From JAUUZT01 sp964654015 (GTDB lineage Bacteria; Chloroflexota; Dehalococcoidia; GIF9; AB-539-J10), in NCBI GenBank assembly GCA_964654015.1, contig CAZZHQ010000083.1, forward strand, positions 1-10,786: 10,786 bases of DNA. Direction: 5' to 3'. A program made the position numbers and the translations under genes. Shown piece after piece: positions 1 through 5,839 of this stretch; the first letter of the stretch is position 1, and each line of letters opens with the position of its first letter. The notes under the pieces are model-generated. The model was not told the origin of the DNA, searched no databases, and worked only from the letters and a program-made list of their open reading frames with translations.

Positions 1-45
1 CTTATCCCTCAACTTCCTGATCCCTGCTCTTGACTTTTAAGACAG

Positions 46-840
46 TTGCTTTCTGTTTGTTTGCTTTACTATAGGGTAGGACATGCCGATTCCTTTTTCC
101 ACCACATTCGGGACACTGCCGAGCTTATTACGATAGGGCATTCTGTTTCTTATCCAATAGGCGTTATATCCGTAATTATTTTTGTATCATTGATGCCACA
201 CATTTCAAGAATGAATGTAGACCATGAAAAGAAGCTGTTTCGAGAGCGCCTGGGGATGAAGGAGGGAGAGAAGGAAGTTACTGATAAGAGATCAGTTCTT
301 TGGAGCCTTATCGGCTTTACTTTCGCTACAATAGTTGGGATTATGATAGGTCAAATCCCGATTCCTTTGGGAAGCTTGGGGATTGTCAAACTGGGAAGCT
401 CTGGAGGCGGATTAATTGGTGCTTTAATTGTAGGATATTTTGGGCATATTGGCCCTATTAGAACAAGGATGTCAAACAAAGTTCTTTCCCCACTTAGAGA
501 GTTGTCCGTTGCTTTCTTCCTTGCGATTGTAGGGCTGGAAGCGGGAGCCGGCTTCGCTGAGGTGATAAAAGCAAATGGGGTAGCATTAATAGGAGTGGCA
601 TTCGTAGTGGCTCTTGTGCCAATAATACTTGGATACTTAATAGGCAGAAAGGTCTGGCACTTTGATTGGATTATCATGTCTGGTGCTATGTGTGGGGCGA
701 TGACATCAACGCCAGGTTTAGGTGCCGCAATTGAAGCTACCGGTACAGAAGATACAGGCGCGGGATATGGTGCCACTTATCCGTTTGCCATAACTTGCAT
801 GATAATATATTCAAAGCTTATTCCATTAATAATCTCCTGA
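46..840 (+). pseudogene. AspT/YidE/YbjL-type transporter, C-terminal part, 5' end broken
   Basis: Membrane transporter of the aspartate:alanine antiporter (AspT/YidE/YbjL duplication) family. The C-terminal repeat is intact: a GLIGALIVGYFGHIGP glycine-rich helix (about residues 121-137), a FFLAIVGLEAGAGF helix (157-170), the family TSTP motif in a helix at 208-230, and a closing YPFA helix (243-263), about seven membrane segments in all. Residues 22-50 match the last helix of the N-terminal repeat (SVSYPIGV). The rest of that repeat is missing: the frame is closed by TGA at 31-33, and a TSTP-like stretch before residue 22, expected from the family, is absent. The TTG at 46 is only the first possible start after the stop. 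The linker between the repeats is only about 35 residues, with no RCK (TrkA-C) domains, unlike classical AspT. I infer a decayed or truncated gene; a frameshift or sequencing error just upstream is possible. No partner gene is visible. Confidence 0.75.
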
Positions 841-1239
841 GTATACCTTTTGCCGAATGTTATACTACTACAGTTCGGAACAAAGGTTTACTGATAAGGC
901 TTTTAGCTGGACAAATCTACATGTTGATATCAAGATCCATAAGAACAGGTAAAAAACAGGCACTAGCCTCAGAAGTAGCAATAAACAGGATTCTTGATTC
1001 AAATGGATGGTAAGGGGGTCAAAGACACGTATTGAAGATAGTAACGGTTAGGACAGATAGAAGGTTATACTATTCTAATTGTTTTTAATACCAAAAGGGG
1101 CAAACACAAGAATCGAACCTGTGCTGCCCCTGTGGGCAAGAATGTTTAGAGGTATACACATTTTACTGGATAATTGAAAAAAGGTATATAAGTATGTATT
1201 CAGTTGATATATATGGTTATTTGGATTTCCATTTTTCCA
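841..1239. other. Gene-poor stretch downstream of the transporter
   Basis: I see no convincing gene here. The only plus-strand frame (to 1013) starts inside the transporter gene in another frame and has no recognisable content. The stretch is AT-rich and contains the tRNA-like minihelix listed separately. It probably consists of degraded DNA between two mobile or broken loci. Confidence 0.5.
1097..1130 (-). other. tRNA T-arm/acceptor-like minihelix (possible tRNA remnant or terminator)
   Basis: Read on the minus strand, this is a nested hairpin. The outer arms GGGGCA (1130-1125) and TGCCCC (1102-1097) pair perfectly. The inner arm is CACAGG, loop TTCGATT, then CTTGTG (1123-1105), which is a textbook tRNA T-arm with the conserved TTCGA loop. 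A TTTT run follows directly (1096-1093). It therefore looks like the acceptor and T-arms of a tRNA with the D and anticodon arms missing. Two readings are possible: a tRNA 3' fragment left by an integration event, or an intrinsic terminator for minus-strand transcription that resembles a T-arm by chance. No complete tRNA can be folded around it. Confidence 0.45.
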
Positions 1240-1446
1240 TTAAGAAGCATATATAATCTCGTCGTCAACTAGCTTAACAATCTTGGTGGCACTCTTGGGT
1301 AGCCTAGATATGGTTATTTTGCCTTCCAACTCAAGGTTTGCTAAAGCAGCCCTCACGGTCTTAAAGTTGTGGTTAGTTTTTGTTGCAACTATTTTTGCCA
1401 ATTCGCTGAGTTTAAAATCGTTCTGCCCATTTTTTCTTCCGTTCAA
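1240..1446 (-). CDS. Small winged-helix-like hypothetical protein
   Basis: A 68-residue ORF. Residues 11-50 have the pattern of a winged helix-turn-helix: FKLSELAKIV, then a recognition-helix-like FKTVRAALANLELEG, then a beta wing (KITISRLP). I do not recognise a family; it resembles the DNA-binding part of MarR- or TrmB-like regulators. The start is a TTG without a clear Shine-Dalgarno, and an in-frame stop lies just upstream, so it may be a fragment of a larger regulator. A pair of GATATC-containing repeats sits just upstream (1461-1496). It reads away from the IS3 orfA remnant that follows. Confidence 0.4.
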   Translation of the reverse strand: MNGRKNGQNDFKLSELAKIVATKTNHNFKTVRAALANLELEGKITISRLPKSATKIVKLVDDEIIYAS

Positions 1447-1460
1447 AACTACGGATCAAT

Positions 1461-1496
1461 GATATCGCGTTTTTTGGTCCAGTTGGTTACGATATC
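1461..1496. repeat. 7-bp inverted repeat GATATCG / CGATATC
   Basis: GATATCG at 1461-1467 and CGATATC at 1490-1496 are perfect inverted copies separated by 22 bases, just upstream of the small winged-helix ORF that ends at 1446 on the minus strand. The arrangement would suit an operator for a dimeric regulator, but the core GATATC is itself palindromic and the match may be chance. Confidence 0.3.
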
Positions 1497-1560
1497 CCAC
1501 TACACTCATGAAACGCCAAATATATCGATAACTACATGGCTGTTTTAGCTTCTATTTTGA

Positions 1561-1824
1561 ATGGGAATGAAATTCGGTGGTTGCAGCCAAATCTTGAATA
1601 AGCTCAGGGAAGCAGAATTACTGCTTAATCAAGGGTCTACAATAGCTGTAGTCAGCAAGAGAATCGGTGTTAGCGACCATACCTACTACCGCTGGCGCAA
1701 AGAGTACGGTGGCATGAGGGTAGACCAGGCTCGCCGCCTCAAAGAACTGGAGCAGGAAAACTCCCGTTTAAAGAAACTGGTCGCGGACCTATCCCTGGAT
1801 AATGCTATTCGGATGCAGTGTTAA
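1561..1824 (+). pseudogene. IS3-family transposase OrfA, 3'-truncated
   Basis: OrfA of an IS3-family insertion sequence, the HTH subunit that binds the IS ends. Residues 11-50 carry the helix-turn-helix (QILNKLREAELLL through the highly conserved TYYRWRKEYGGM). Residues 56-80 form the leucine-zipper coiled coil (LKELEQENSRLKKLVADLSL). After DNAI (codons to about 1813) the usual continuation LKEAL is lost and the frame stops at 1824. The 3' end overlaps the end of the opposing serine recombinase gene by 20 bases, so the break marks an insertion or rearrangement point. The N-terminus is also divergent from the usual basic start (MKRKR-type); ATG at 1567 is an alternative start. The matching orfB C-terminus is found on the same strand at 5840-6067. 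Confidence 0.8.
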
Positions 1825-3387
1825 CAGTCCGACCAACATCTACAGGGATGGCACCGTTAATAATGATACTATCACCATCTACTAGAACCCGAACCTGTAA
1901 TGCCTGTAGGGCTAGTTTCTTATCGTTGAAATCAAGGCTTTTTATCTTTCTGGATAATGCAGCGCATGTATCTTCTATGCTCCCAGCGTTTAGCACCAAT
2001 TCTTCATTGGCTATTATTTGCTTTTCTGTATCACTTTTCTGAATTTCAAGCCCTTTGATTTCCTTGTCAACCTCAGAGATTTCCTGTTTGAATTTAACCT
2101 CGTCTCCGGTAATAGCAAAGGCCTTCCAGATTCTATCTTTTTGCTTGGTACGGTTATCCAAAACGATGTTGATTCTGTCTAGTTCCTTTTCCAAGACCTT
2201 TTCAGCGTAACCTTCCTTAGCCCTATCCAACTCGGAAATAATTATCTCTGGCTGTGCAAGTACCTTTTCTACCTCAGCCCATACCAAATCTTCAAGCCGC
2301 GTTGTAGCATACTGCTTATTATCACAAGGTATAGGCGTTATCCTTTTTCTTTTCCCCACACATCCATAATATGGGTAATAATACCGCTTGCCGTTCCTGA
2401 TTTTAGCACCCTGTTCTCCACTGTATGTCCTGCCACATCTTGCACAAGAAACGTGCCCCCGTAGCAGATAGTCATGCTTGCTATTTTTTACTGATAGCCT
2501 TCTATTTTGCTTAAGGCACTTTTGTGCTTCATTAAATAACTCTTCTGAGATTATTGCTGGCGTTGCACCTGGTATCTCTATCCACTCTTGGCGCGGTTTC
2601 CAGATTACGCCGGTGTTTTTTCGTTTGGTCATACCTTTCACTTTGTAACCGGGTTCGCCATAGGTACAGGTAAATACATAGGTCTTTCCACAATAAGCAT
2701 GATTTTTCAATATACTGCAGACTGTACTGCGTAACCACCACCCCTTACCAGAAGGGGTTTGGACATTCAACTCTCTCAGGCGATAGGTAATTTTATCGGT
2801 TGAAAGGTTTTCCTCTACAAGCCAACGATACATTTCCCGCACCCATTTAGCCTGATCCTCATTAATGTAACGGATTCCTTCTCCCTGTCCTTTTCCAGGC
2901 ATATAAGTGTAGCCGTACAGGCGCCCAACAGCTGGTAGTTTTCCACTAAGAGCTCGCGCTTTTCTGCCACGCATGGTGCGCTCGCGTATCTTTTGGGCCT
3001 CTATCTTTGAGGCAAAGCCCCTGATATAACTAATCAGCTTGCCCATTTCAGAGCCATCCACTGTCTCTGTAACGGCCTCAAGTGTAACGTGATGATTTTC
3101 CAACTCCTCGATGATTATTACCCCGTGTACCGGGTCACGCGACAGTCTATCAAGGCAATAAACCACCACCACGTCGATATCGCCGGTCTCCTTACCAATT
3201 CCCGCAGCCCATTTAGCTTTGGGCGGTCTAGAGTTAGTCCAGAATATGTCTCTGAGAAGTGGCGAGCTACTTCATAGCCCTTGTCCTGGCAGTATTTAAG
3301 GCAAGCCTCAAGCTGAGTCTGTAGGCTAGTGCCTTCAGCCTCTTGATTGTCTGTGCTTACCCGGCAATAGGTAGCTGCTGTTTTCAT
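1805..3387 (-). pseudogene. Large serine recombinase (site-specific integrase), one-base frameshift
   Basis: Serine recombinase that would integrate and excise the element. The N-terminal resolvase domain holds the catalytic serine in YCRVSTDNQ (Ser11 from the ATG at 3387) and, further on, DRLSRD with the catalytic arginines. Next come a Recombinase domain (GRLYGYTY to NHAYCGKTY), a zinc ribbon (CARC, then two more cysteines twelve residues apart, around 2324-2446) and a long coiled coil. It ends GAIPVDVGRTVNTASE, as in relatives. The reading frame breaks near 3188-3193: LRELVR is in one frame and TGDIDVVVVYCLDR in another, consistent with one missing base. The merged product would be about 527 residues, normal for the family. 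The ATG at 3387 overlaps the stop of the zinc-ribbon gene (ATGA), implying coupled translation; a GTG at 3408 is less likely. The break could be real or a sequencing error; it is not in a homopolymer. Confidence 0.88.
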
Positions 3388-3533
3388 TCCTTCTTTACCC
3401 CCTTCCACTTAGGCTTGTTCCAATATGGCGAAGTACAATTGGGGCAATTCTTAGGAAGTATTGGCCTTCTCGGTATCCAGGTATGACCACAACGAAGGCA
3501 TTTAAGACTGGGTAACTCTATTTGCTGGTTCAT
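3384..3533 (-). CDS. 49-aa zinc-ribbon protein coupled to the recombinase
   Basis: A 49-residue protein starting at ATG 3533-3531 and ending in TGA (3386-3384), which overlaps the recombinase start as ATGA. It has two CxxC knuckles, LKCLRCGHTW (residues 10-19) and NCPNCTSPYWNKP (29-41), with a basic tail. This is a rubredoxin-like zinc ribbon with all four cysteines present. Small zinc ribbons of this kind, with CGHxW and SPYWN motifs, are familiar as conserved hypothetical proteins; their role is unknown, and here the coupling suggests a recombinase accessory or directionality factor (inference). There is no Shine-Dalgarno; the start codon lies six bases after a perfect TATAAT, so the message may be leaderless. 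Confidence 0.8.
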   Translation of the reverse strand: MNQQIELPSLKCLRCGHTWIPRRPILPKNCPNCTSPYWNKPKWKGVKKE

Positions 3534-3539
3534 ACCCAG

Positions 3540-3568
3540 ATTATACAACTATCATTGCATAATATCAA
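3540..3568 (-). promoter_or_regulatory. Sigma70-type promoter giving an apparently leaderless mRNA
   Basis: On the minus strand, TTGATA (3568-3563), a 17-base spacer and a perfect TATAAT (3545-3540). Six bases later comes the ATG of the zinc-ribbon gene, so the predicted transcription start falls on or next to the A of the start codon. No Shine-Dalgarno precedes that ATG. The promoter lies over the end of the 26-aa ORF and would allow the zinc-ribbon/recombinase pair to be expressed apart from the upstream operon. Confidence 0.65.
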
Positions 3569-3632
3569 TCCTTAATAGCCTTTTGTCAGTTTTGTCTTTT
3601 ACTGCCGAGAGTTCGTAGTCTTTTATATCCAT
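3552..3632 (-). CDS. 26-aa hypothetical ORF
   Basis: A short ORF with start ATG at 3632-3630, preceded by a good Shine-Dalgarno (GTGAGGTAAAGGG) that decides the start. The product begins MDIKDYELSAVKDKT and ends RLLRIDIMQ; it is charged and has no recognisable domain. It lies between the HNH gene (ends 3664) and the zinc-ribbon gene, and its last codons contain the -35 box of the zinc-ribbon promoter. Its translation may affect use of that promoter, or it may be the remnant of a longer gene. Support is the ribosome binding site and the operon position only. Confidence 0.4.
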   Translation of the reverse strand: MDIKDYELSAVKDKTDKRLLRIDIMQ

Positions 3633-3663
3633 TCCCTTTACCTCACCCAAACATATAACAATT

Positions 3664-4248
3664 CTAATCGTCACGGTAGACTATAATCCTAATCCCAGTA
3701 TTATCCCGGGACTCCTTGAAACAACCCATCGAGGAGGCATATTTTGCAAGATACCTTGCTGTGGTTGAGGGATTGCATCCAGCTGCTGCTGCACCACCAT
3801 TAATTGCTTCACTTTTCGGTATAGATCCATTGGCTCTTATCCAGCCGTGCATAAAGTCCAACCATAGTTGCTCAAAGATACTATTTGCCTGCATCTCCGG
3901 GCTTCCAGATGAGTAATCTACTTGTTCTTTAGCTACCACTGTAGGTATATGATGATTTTCGCGCGCACACACACACTCATTCTTAGCACTATATTCGGCG
4001 ATTAACCGCTTATGCTCAACCGCAGTCATCTTACGCATCTTAAGATTATGAGTTTGGCAAAGAAGATAAAGATTAGTAGGGCTCCAGTTTCGGGGGTTGT
4101 TGTCGGCATGGTCGATTTGCAGTTTGATAGTAGGTGGCCCGCGTCTAATACCCTTCTCAATAAAGCAGGCGAGGCAATTCTCACCATCACGGTTAGCAAT
4201 AAACTCATAAGCCAATTTATGCTGAGCAATTTGAAAACGGTTGGCCAT
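3664..4248 (-). CDS. HNH endonuclease with C-terminal HTH-like domain
   Basis: An HNH nuclease of about 194 residues. The N-terminal half carries the complete beta-beta-alpha-metal site: a CLAC knuckle (27, 30 counted from the GTG at 4254), LQIDH with the conserved Asp-His (48-49), NPRNWSPTNL with the central Asn (61), and LLCQTHN closing the zinc site (Cys66, His69). The second half (about 120-194) is unlike simple HNH proteins; the stretch INGGAAAAGCNPSTTARYLA looks like a helix-turn-helix, so the protein may bind a specific site. ATG at 4248 is preferred because GAGGTGA sits just before it; GTG at 4254 overlaps the preceding ORF stop. Homing endonuclease, terminase-associated nuclease or restriction-like roles all fit; context favours a job in the mobile element. 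Confidence 0.8.
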   Translation of the reverse strand: MANRFQIAQHKLAYEFIANRDGENCLACFIEKGIRRGPPTIKLQIDHADNNPRNWSPTNLYLLCQTHNLKMRKMTAVEHKRLIAEYSAKNECVCARENHHIPTVVAKEQVDYSSGSPEMQANSIFEQLWLDFMHGWIRANGSIPKSEAINGGAAAAGCNPSTTARYLAKYASSMGCFKESRDNTGIRIIVYRDD

Positions 4249-4250
4249 AT

Positions 4251-4412
4251 TCACCTCACACCTTTAATAAAATAAGTGGTCATGGATTCAAGCCGATTAC
4301 ACAAACTAAATCCACTGCCGCATTTCCCATCAGATGTAGACCAGCATAGGGGGAGAACTTTGGAGCCCTGTGCTATATATGAAAGTGCCGCCTTGGGTAT
4401 TGAACTACTCAT
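4251..4412 (-). pseudogene. Prim-pol (bifunctional DNA primase/polymerase) N-terminal stub
   Basis: A 53-residue ORF whose residues 7-31 (KAALSYIAQGSKVLPL, then DGKCGSG with a second cysteine at 37) resemble the extreme N-terminus of prim-pol replication proteins of plasmids, phages and integrated elements: A-x-Y-x-x-x-G-x-x-V-x-P-L followed by a short cysteine cluster. The rest of such a protein (hundreds of residues with the catalytic acidic motif) is absent; the frame stops at 4251 on top of the HNH start. It starts at ATG 4412, overlapping the stop of the 57-aa ORF. I infer an internal deletion that removed the replication gene and fused its start to the HNH gene; a functional small peptide is the alternative. 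The similarity is short, so this is moderate at best. Confidence 0.45.
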
Positions 4413-4578
4413 GTTTGGTTTCACTTTTGGTCTCACTCTCAGCCTTAAATTCACGCTGACAATCAGTAATTACCTTCCGCCACCAGTGAACCCACAATTT
4501 GCGCTGATAATCTGTCCCCTTGCCGGGGCGGATGTCAATCTTTACTTTGACTGCACTCTTTACGACGCTTTTGGTCAC
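4405..4578 (-). CDS. 57-aa basic hypothetical ORF overlapping the AbrB-like gene
   Basis: A GTG start at 4578-4576 with AAGGAAG about six bases upstream, and a TAG stop at 4407-4405. The product runs from a lysine/valine-rich beta-like start (VKVKIDIRPGKG) through a tryptophan-rich YQRKLWVHWWRKV segment to an acidic SET-repeat tail. I do not recognise a family. It overlaps the end of the AbrB-like gene by 44 bases in another frame and the start of the prim-pol stub by 8 bases, giving an unbroken chain of coupled ORFs. The coding case rests on the ribosome binding site, the overlaps and the non-random composition. Confidence 0.45.
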   Translation of the reverse strand: MTKSVVKSAVKVKIDIRPGKGTDYQRKLWVHWWRKVITDCQREFKAESETKSETKHE

Positions 4579-4747
4579 TTCTACTTCCTTTTCGCTTCAG
4601 AGGGCGGATAGTTAATTCGCCATTGCCGACTATCTCAACCTTGTCGCCTGTCATAAGTCCATGAAAGTTGAGCCAGTTCCTTGGCAATGTAACAACTAGG
4701 CTAGACCTGCCAACTCTATAAATTGCGTGCTCCTCCAAAATCGGCAT
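4535..4747 (-). CDS. AbrB/MazE-like (SpoVT-AbrB) DNA-binding protein
   Basis: A 70-residue protein with an AbrB-type swapped-hairpin fold: YRVGRSSLVVTLPRNWL (residues 10-26), then GLMTGDKVEIVGNGELTIRPL (30-50). The spacing of VTLP, GDKVE and LTI matches the double-psi beta-strand pattern. A basic tail (KRKGSRSDQKRRK) follows. Such proteins act as transition-state regulators or as antitoxins of MazEF/VapBC-type pairs; no toxin is beside it, so here it is more likely the element's own regulator. ATG at 4747 follows GAAGAGCGAAG. It heads the minus-strand operon and is divergent from the 302-aa gene, with a 168-base region between them that contains ACGAAA repeats. Confidence 0.7.
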   Translation of the reverse strand: MPILEEHAIYRVGRSSLVVTLPRNWLNFHGLMTGDKVEIVGNGELTIRPLKRKGSRSDQKRRKECSQSKD

Positions 4748-4811
4748 GTTCTTCGCTCTTCTTGTTTTATCCTGTTATAATCAGAGTAAAACACCGGCAC
4801 GGGCTTTACTA

Positions 4812-4863
4812 ACGAAATTCTCTCGAGCGAATTACGAAATTTTCCATGAGGGGGAAACGAAAC
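4812..4863 (+). repeat. Three ACGAAA direct repeats in the divergent promoter region
   Basis: ACGAAAT at 4812-4818 and 4834-4840, and ACGAAAC at 4857-4863, start 22 and 23 bases apart, about two helical turns, so they lie on the same face of the DNA. A CTCGAG palindrome sits between the first two (4822-4827). They occupy the gap between the divergent AbrB-like and 302-aa genes and may be operator half-sites for one of those proteins, or an iteron-like origin (inference). Confidence 0.4.
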
Positions 4864-4915
4864 ATTGAAATGAAAGGAACTTGAGAGGCTAAAGATAGTT
4901 GGGTATGAGGCGTAC

Positions 4916-5824
4916 ATGGCGGGGCAAGCTAGGGGACAGAATACGGAGGTAATCCTGGAGGCATTAGGCGAGAAGTTCGACCGAACCCCTAGACAAATCC
5001 AGAATTGGATTTACGAGGTCGGCAAGAAACGTATGGCGGAGCCATACAAAGAGACACAACATAAGCAGGAAATGCGAAATTTGACGGAGCGTCTAATAGA
5101 AGAAATTGATTTGCTGTTGAAAGAGGAGATCATTGTACTTGAGATTACGCCAGGACAATTTATCCTAGATGAAAAGAGGTTTCCAATCAGCATAACTGAA
5201 GGAGGCGAAATGCAAGTCGCGTTTTCCATTGAAGGAGAAGGGGATAAAGATCCTCTCTACAAAGCGCTACGTAGTCATCTAGAAACCGGCGGCTTTGCCA
5301 AGGTATTGGCTGACATTACTTCTTGGAGCAAAGGGACCGCTGATAATCTAATAAAATGCCATGAACTATTTACAACCGTGCGAAAGAAACTTGAACGTAT
5401 CTACAATACCTCTATCGCAATCTCTGTCCCGCTAGATTACCAGAGCCAGCCTATCTTTACCCAGTCTGCCTTCACGGCGTACTTTCCAGCACTCATATGT
5501 GCTGACGGCCTTGAACAAGCCAGAGGATCTATCGGGTATAGAGATTCTGCTTACCATTGTGATGATGGCTTGAAGCTGAAATTCGATGTGTACACAATCT
5601 ATGTCGGCACCTCCGATGAGCACATGCAGCTATTTGTGGATGCTCATATGGAGTGGAGAGCAAGATGCGCCATGTGGGAGCAAACCAAAGCAATAGCCAA
5701 ACAGAGGCAGGGTCTCGACAATACTGCAGCTACTCTTAACCAGCAACTAAAGACGTTCATGCATATGGAGCTACTCCCCGGGCACTGCGAGCTTTGCTCT
5801 AGTTCTTCTGTCAAATCCGTATAA
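4916..5824 (+). CDS. 302-aa hypothetical protein with HTH-like N-terminus and C-terminal CxxC
   Basis: ATG at 4916 is preceded by GAGG five bases upstream. Residues 11-40 (VILEALGEKFDRTPRQIQNWIYEVGKK) look like a helix-turn-helix of the kind that precedes regulatory or recombination proteins. Residues 45-75 are an amphipathic, probably coiled helix. The middle (80-250) is mixed alpha/beta without a known motif, and the protein ends MELLPGHCELCSS, a single CxxC knuckle (Cys291, Cys294) that could bind metal as a dimer. I do not recognise the family. No transmembrane segment or signal peptide. It is transcribed away from the recombinase operon and ends just before the IS3 orfB remnant, so it is probably cargo or the regulator of the element. 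Confidence 0.75.
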   Translation: MAGQARGQNTEVILEALGEKFDRTPRQIQNWIYEVGKKRMAEPYKETQHKQEMRNLTERLIEEIDLLLKEEIIVLEITPGQFILDEKRFPISITEGGEMQVAFSIEGEGDKDPLYKALRSHLETGGFAKVLADITSWSKGTADNLIKCHELFTTVRKKLERIYNTSIAISVPLDYQSQPIFTQSAFTAYFPALICADGLEQARGSIGYRDSAYHCDDGLKLKFDVYTIYVGTSDEHMQLFVDAHMEWRARCAMWEQTKAIAKQRQGLDNTAATLNQQLKTFMHMELLPGHCELCSSSSVKSV

Positions 5825-5839
5825 ACTATTCAATCCTAA

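Larger units (their letters stand above)
1814..5839. mobile_element. Compact ~4-kb serine-recombinase element between two parts of an IS3-family sequence
   Basis: The left edge is the abrupt end of IS3 orfA homology at about 1813, where the recombinase gene also ends, as is usual for integrases lying next to their attachment site. The right edge is where decayed IS3 orfB coding begins, between the 302-aa gene (ends 5824) and about 5840. The interior holds a minus-strand operon (AbrB-like, 57-aa ORF, prim-pol stub, HNH endonuclease, 26-aa ORF, zinc-ribbon protein, serine recombinase) and one divergent HTH-like gene. Only about the last 70 codons of orfB remain, so roughly the first two thirds of orfB have been lost; a clean insertion alone does not explain the structure. 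No direct repeats at the edges were found by eye. The edges are approximate. Confidence 0.5.

Noticed and set aside
795..1013. 72-codon plus-strand ORF after the transporter
   Set aside because: It starts inside the transporter gene in another frame, lacks a ribosome binding site and shows no family features.
4276..4611. 111-codon plus-strand ORF
   Set aside because: It is antisense to the AbrB-like, 57-aa and prim-pol stub frames, has no ribosome binding site or recognisable domain, and its composition looks like a reverse reading of coding sequence.
4776..4781. TATAAT on the plus strand as a promoter for the 302-aa gene
   Set aside because: No reasonable -35 box lies 16-18 bases upstream, and it is about 135 bases from the start codon.
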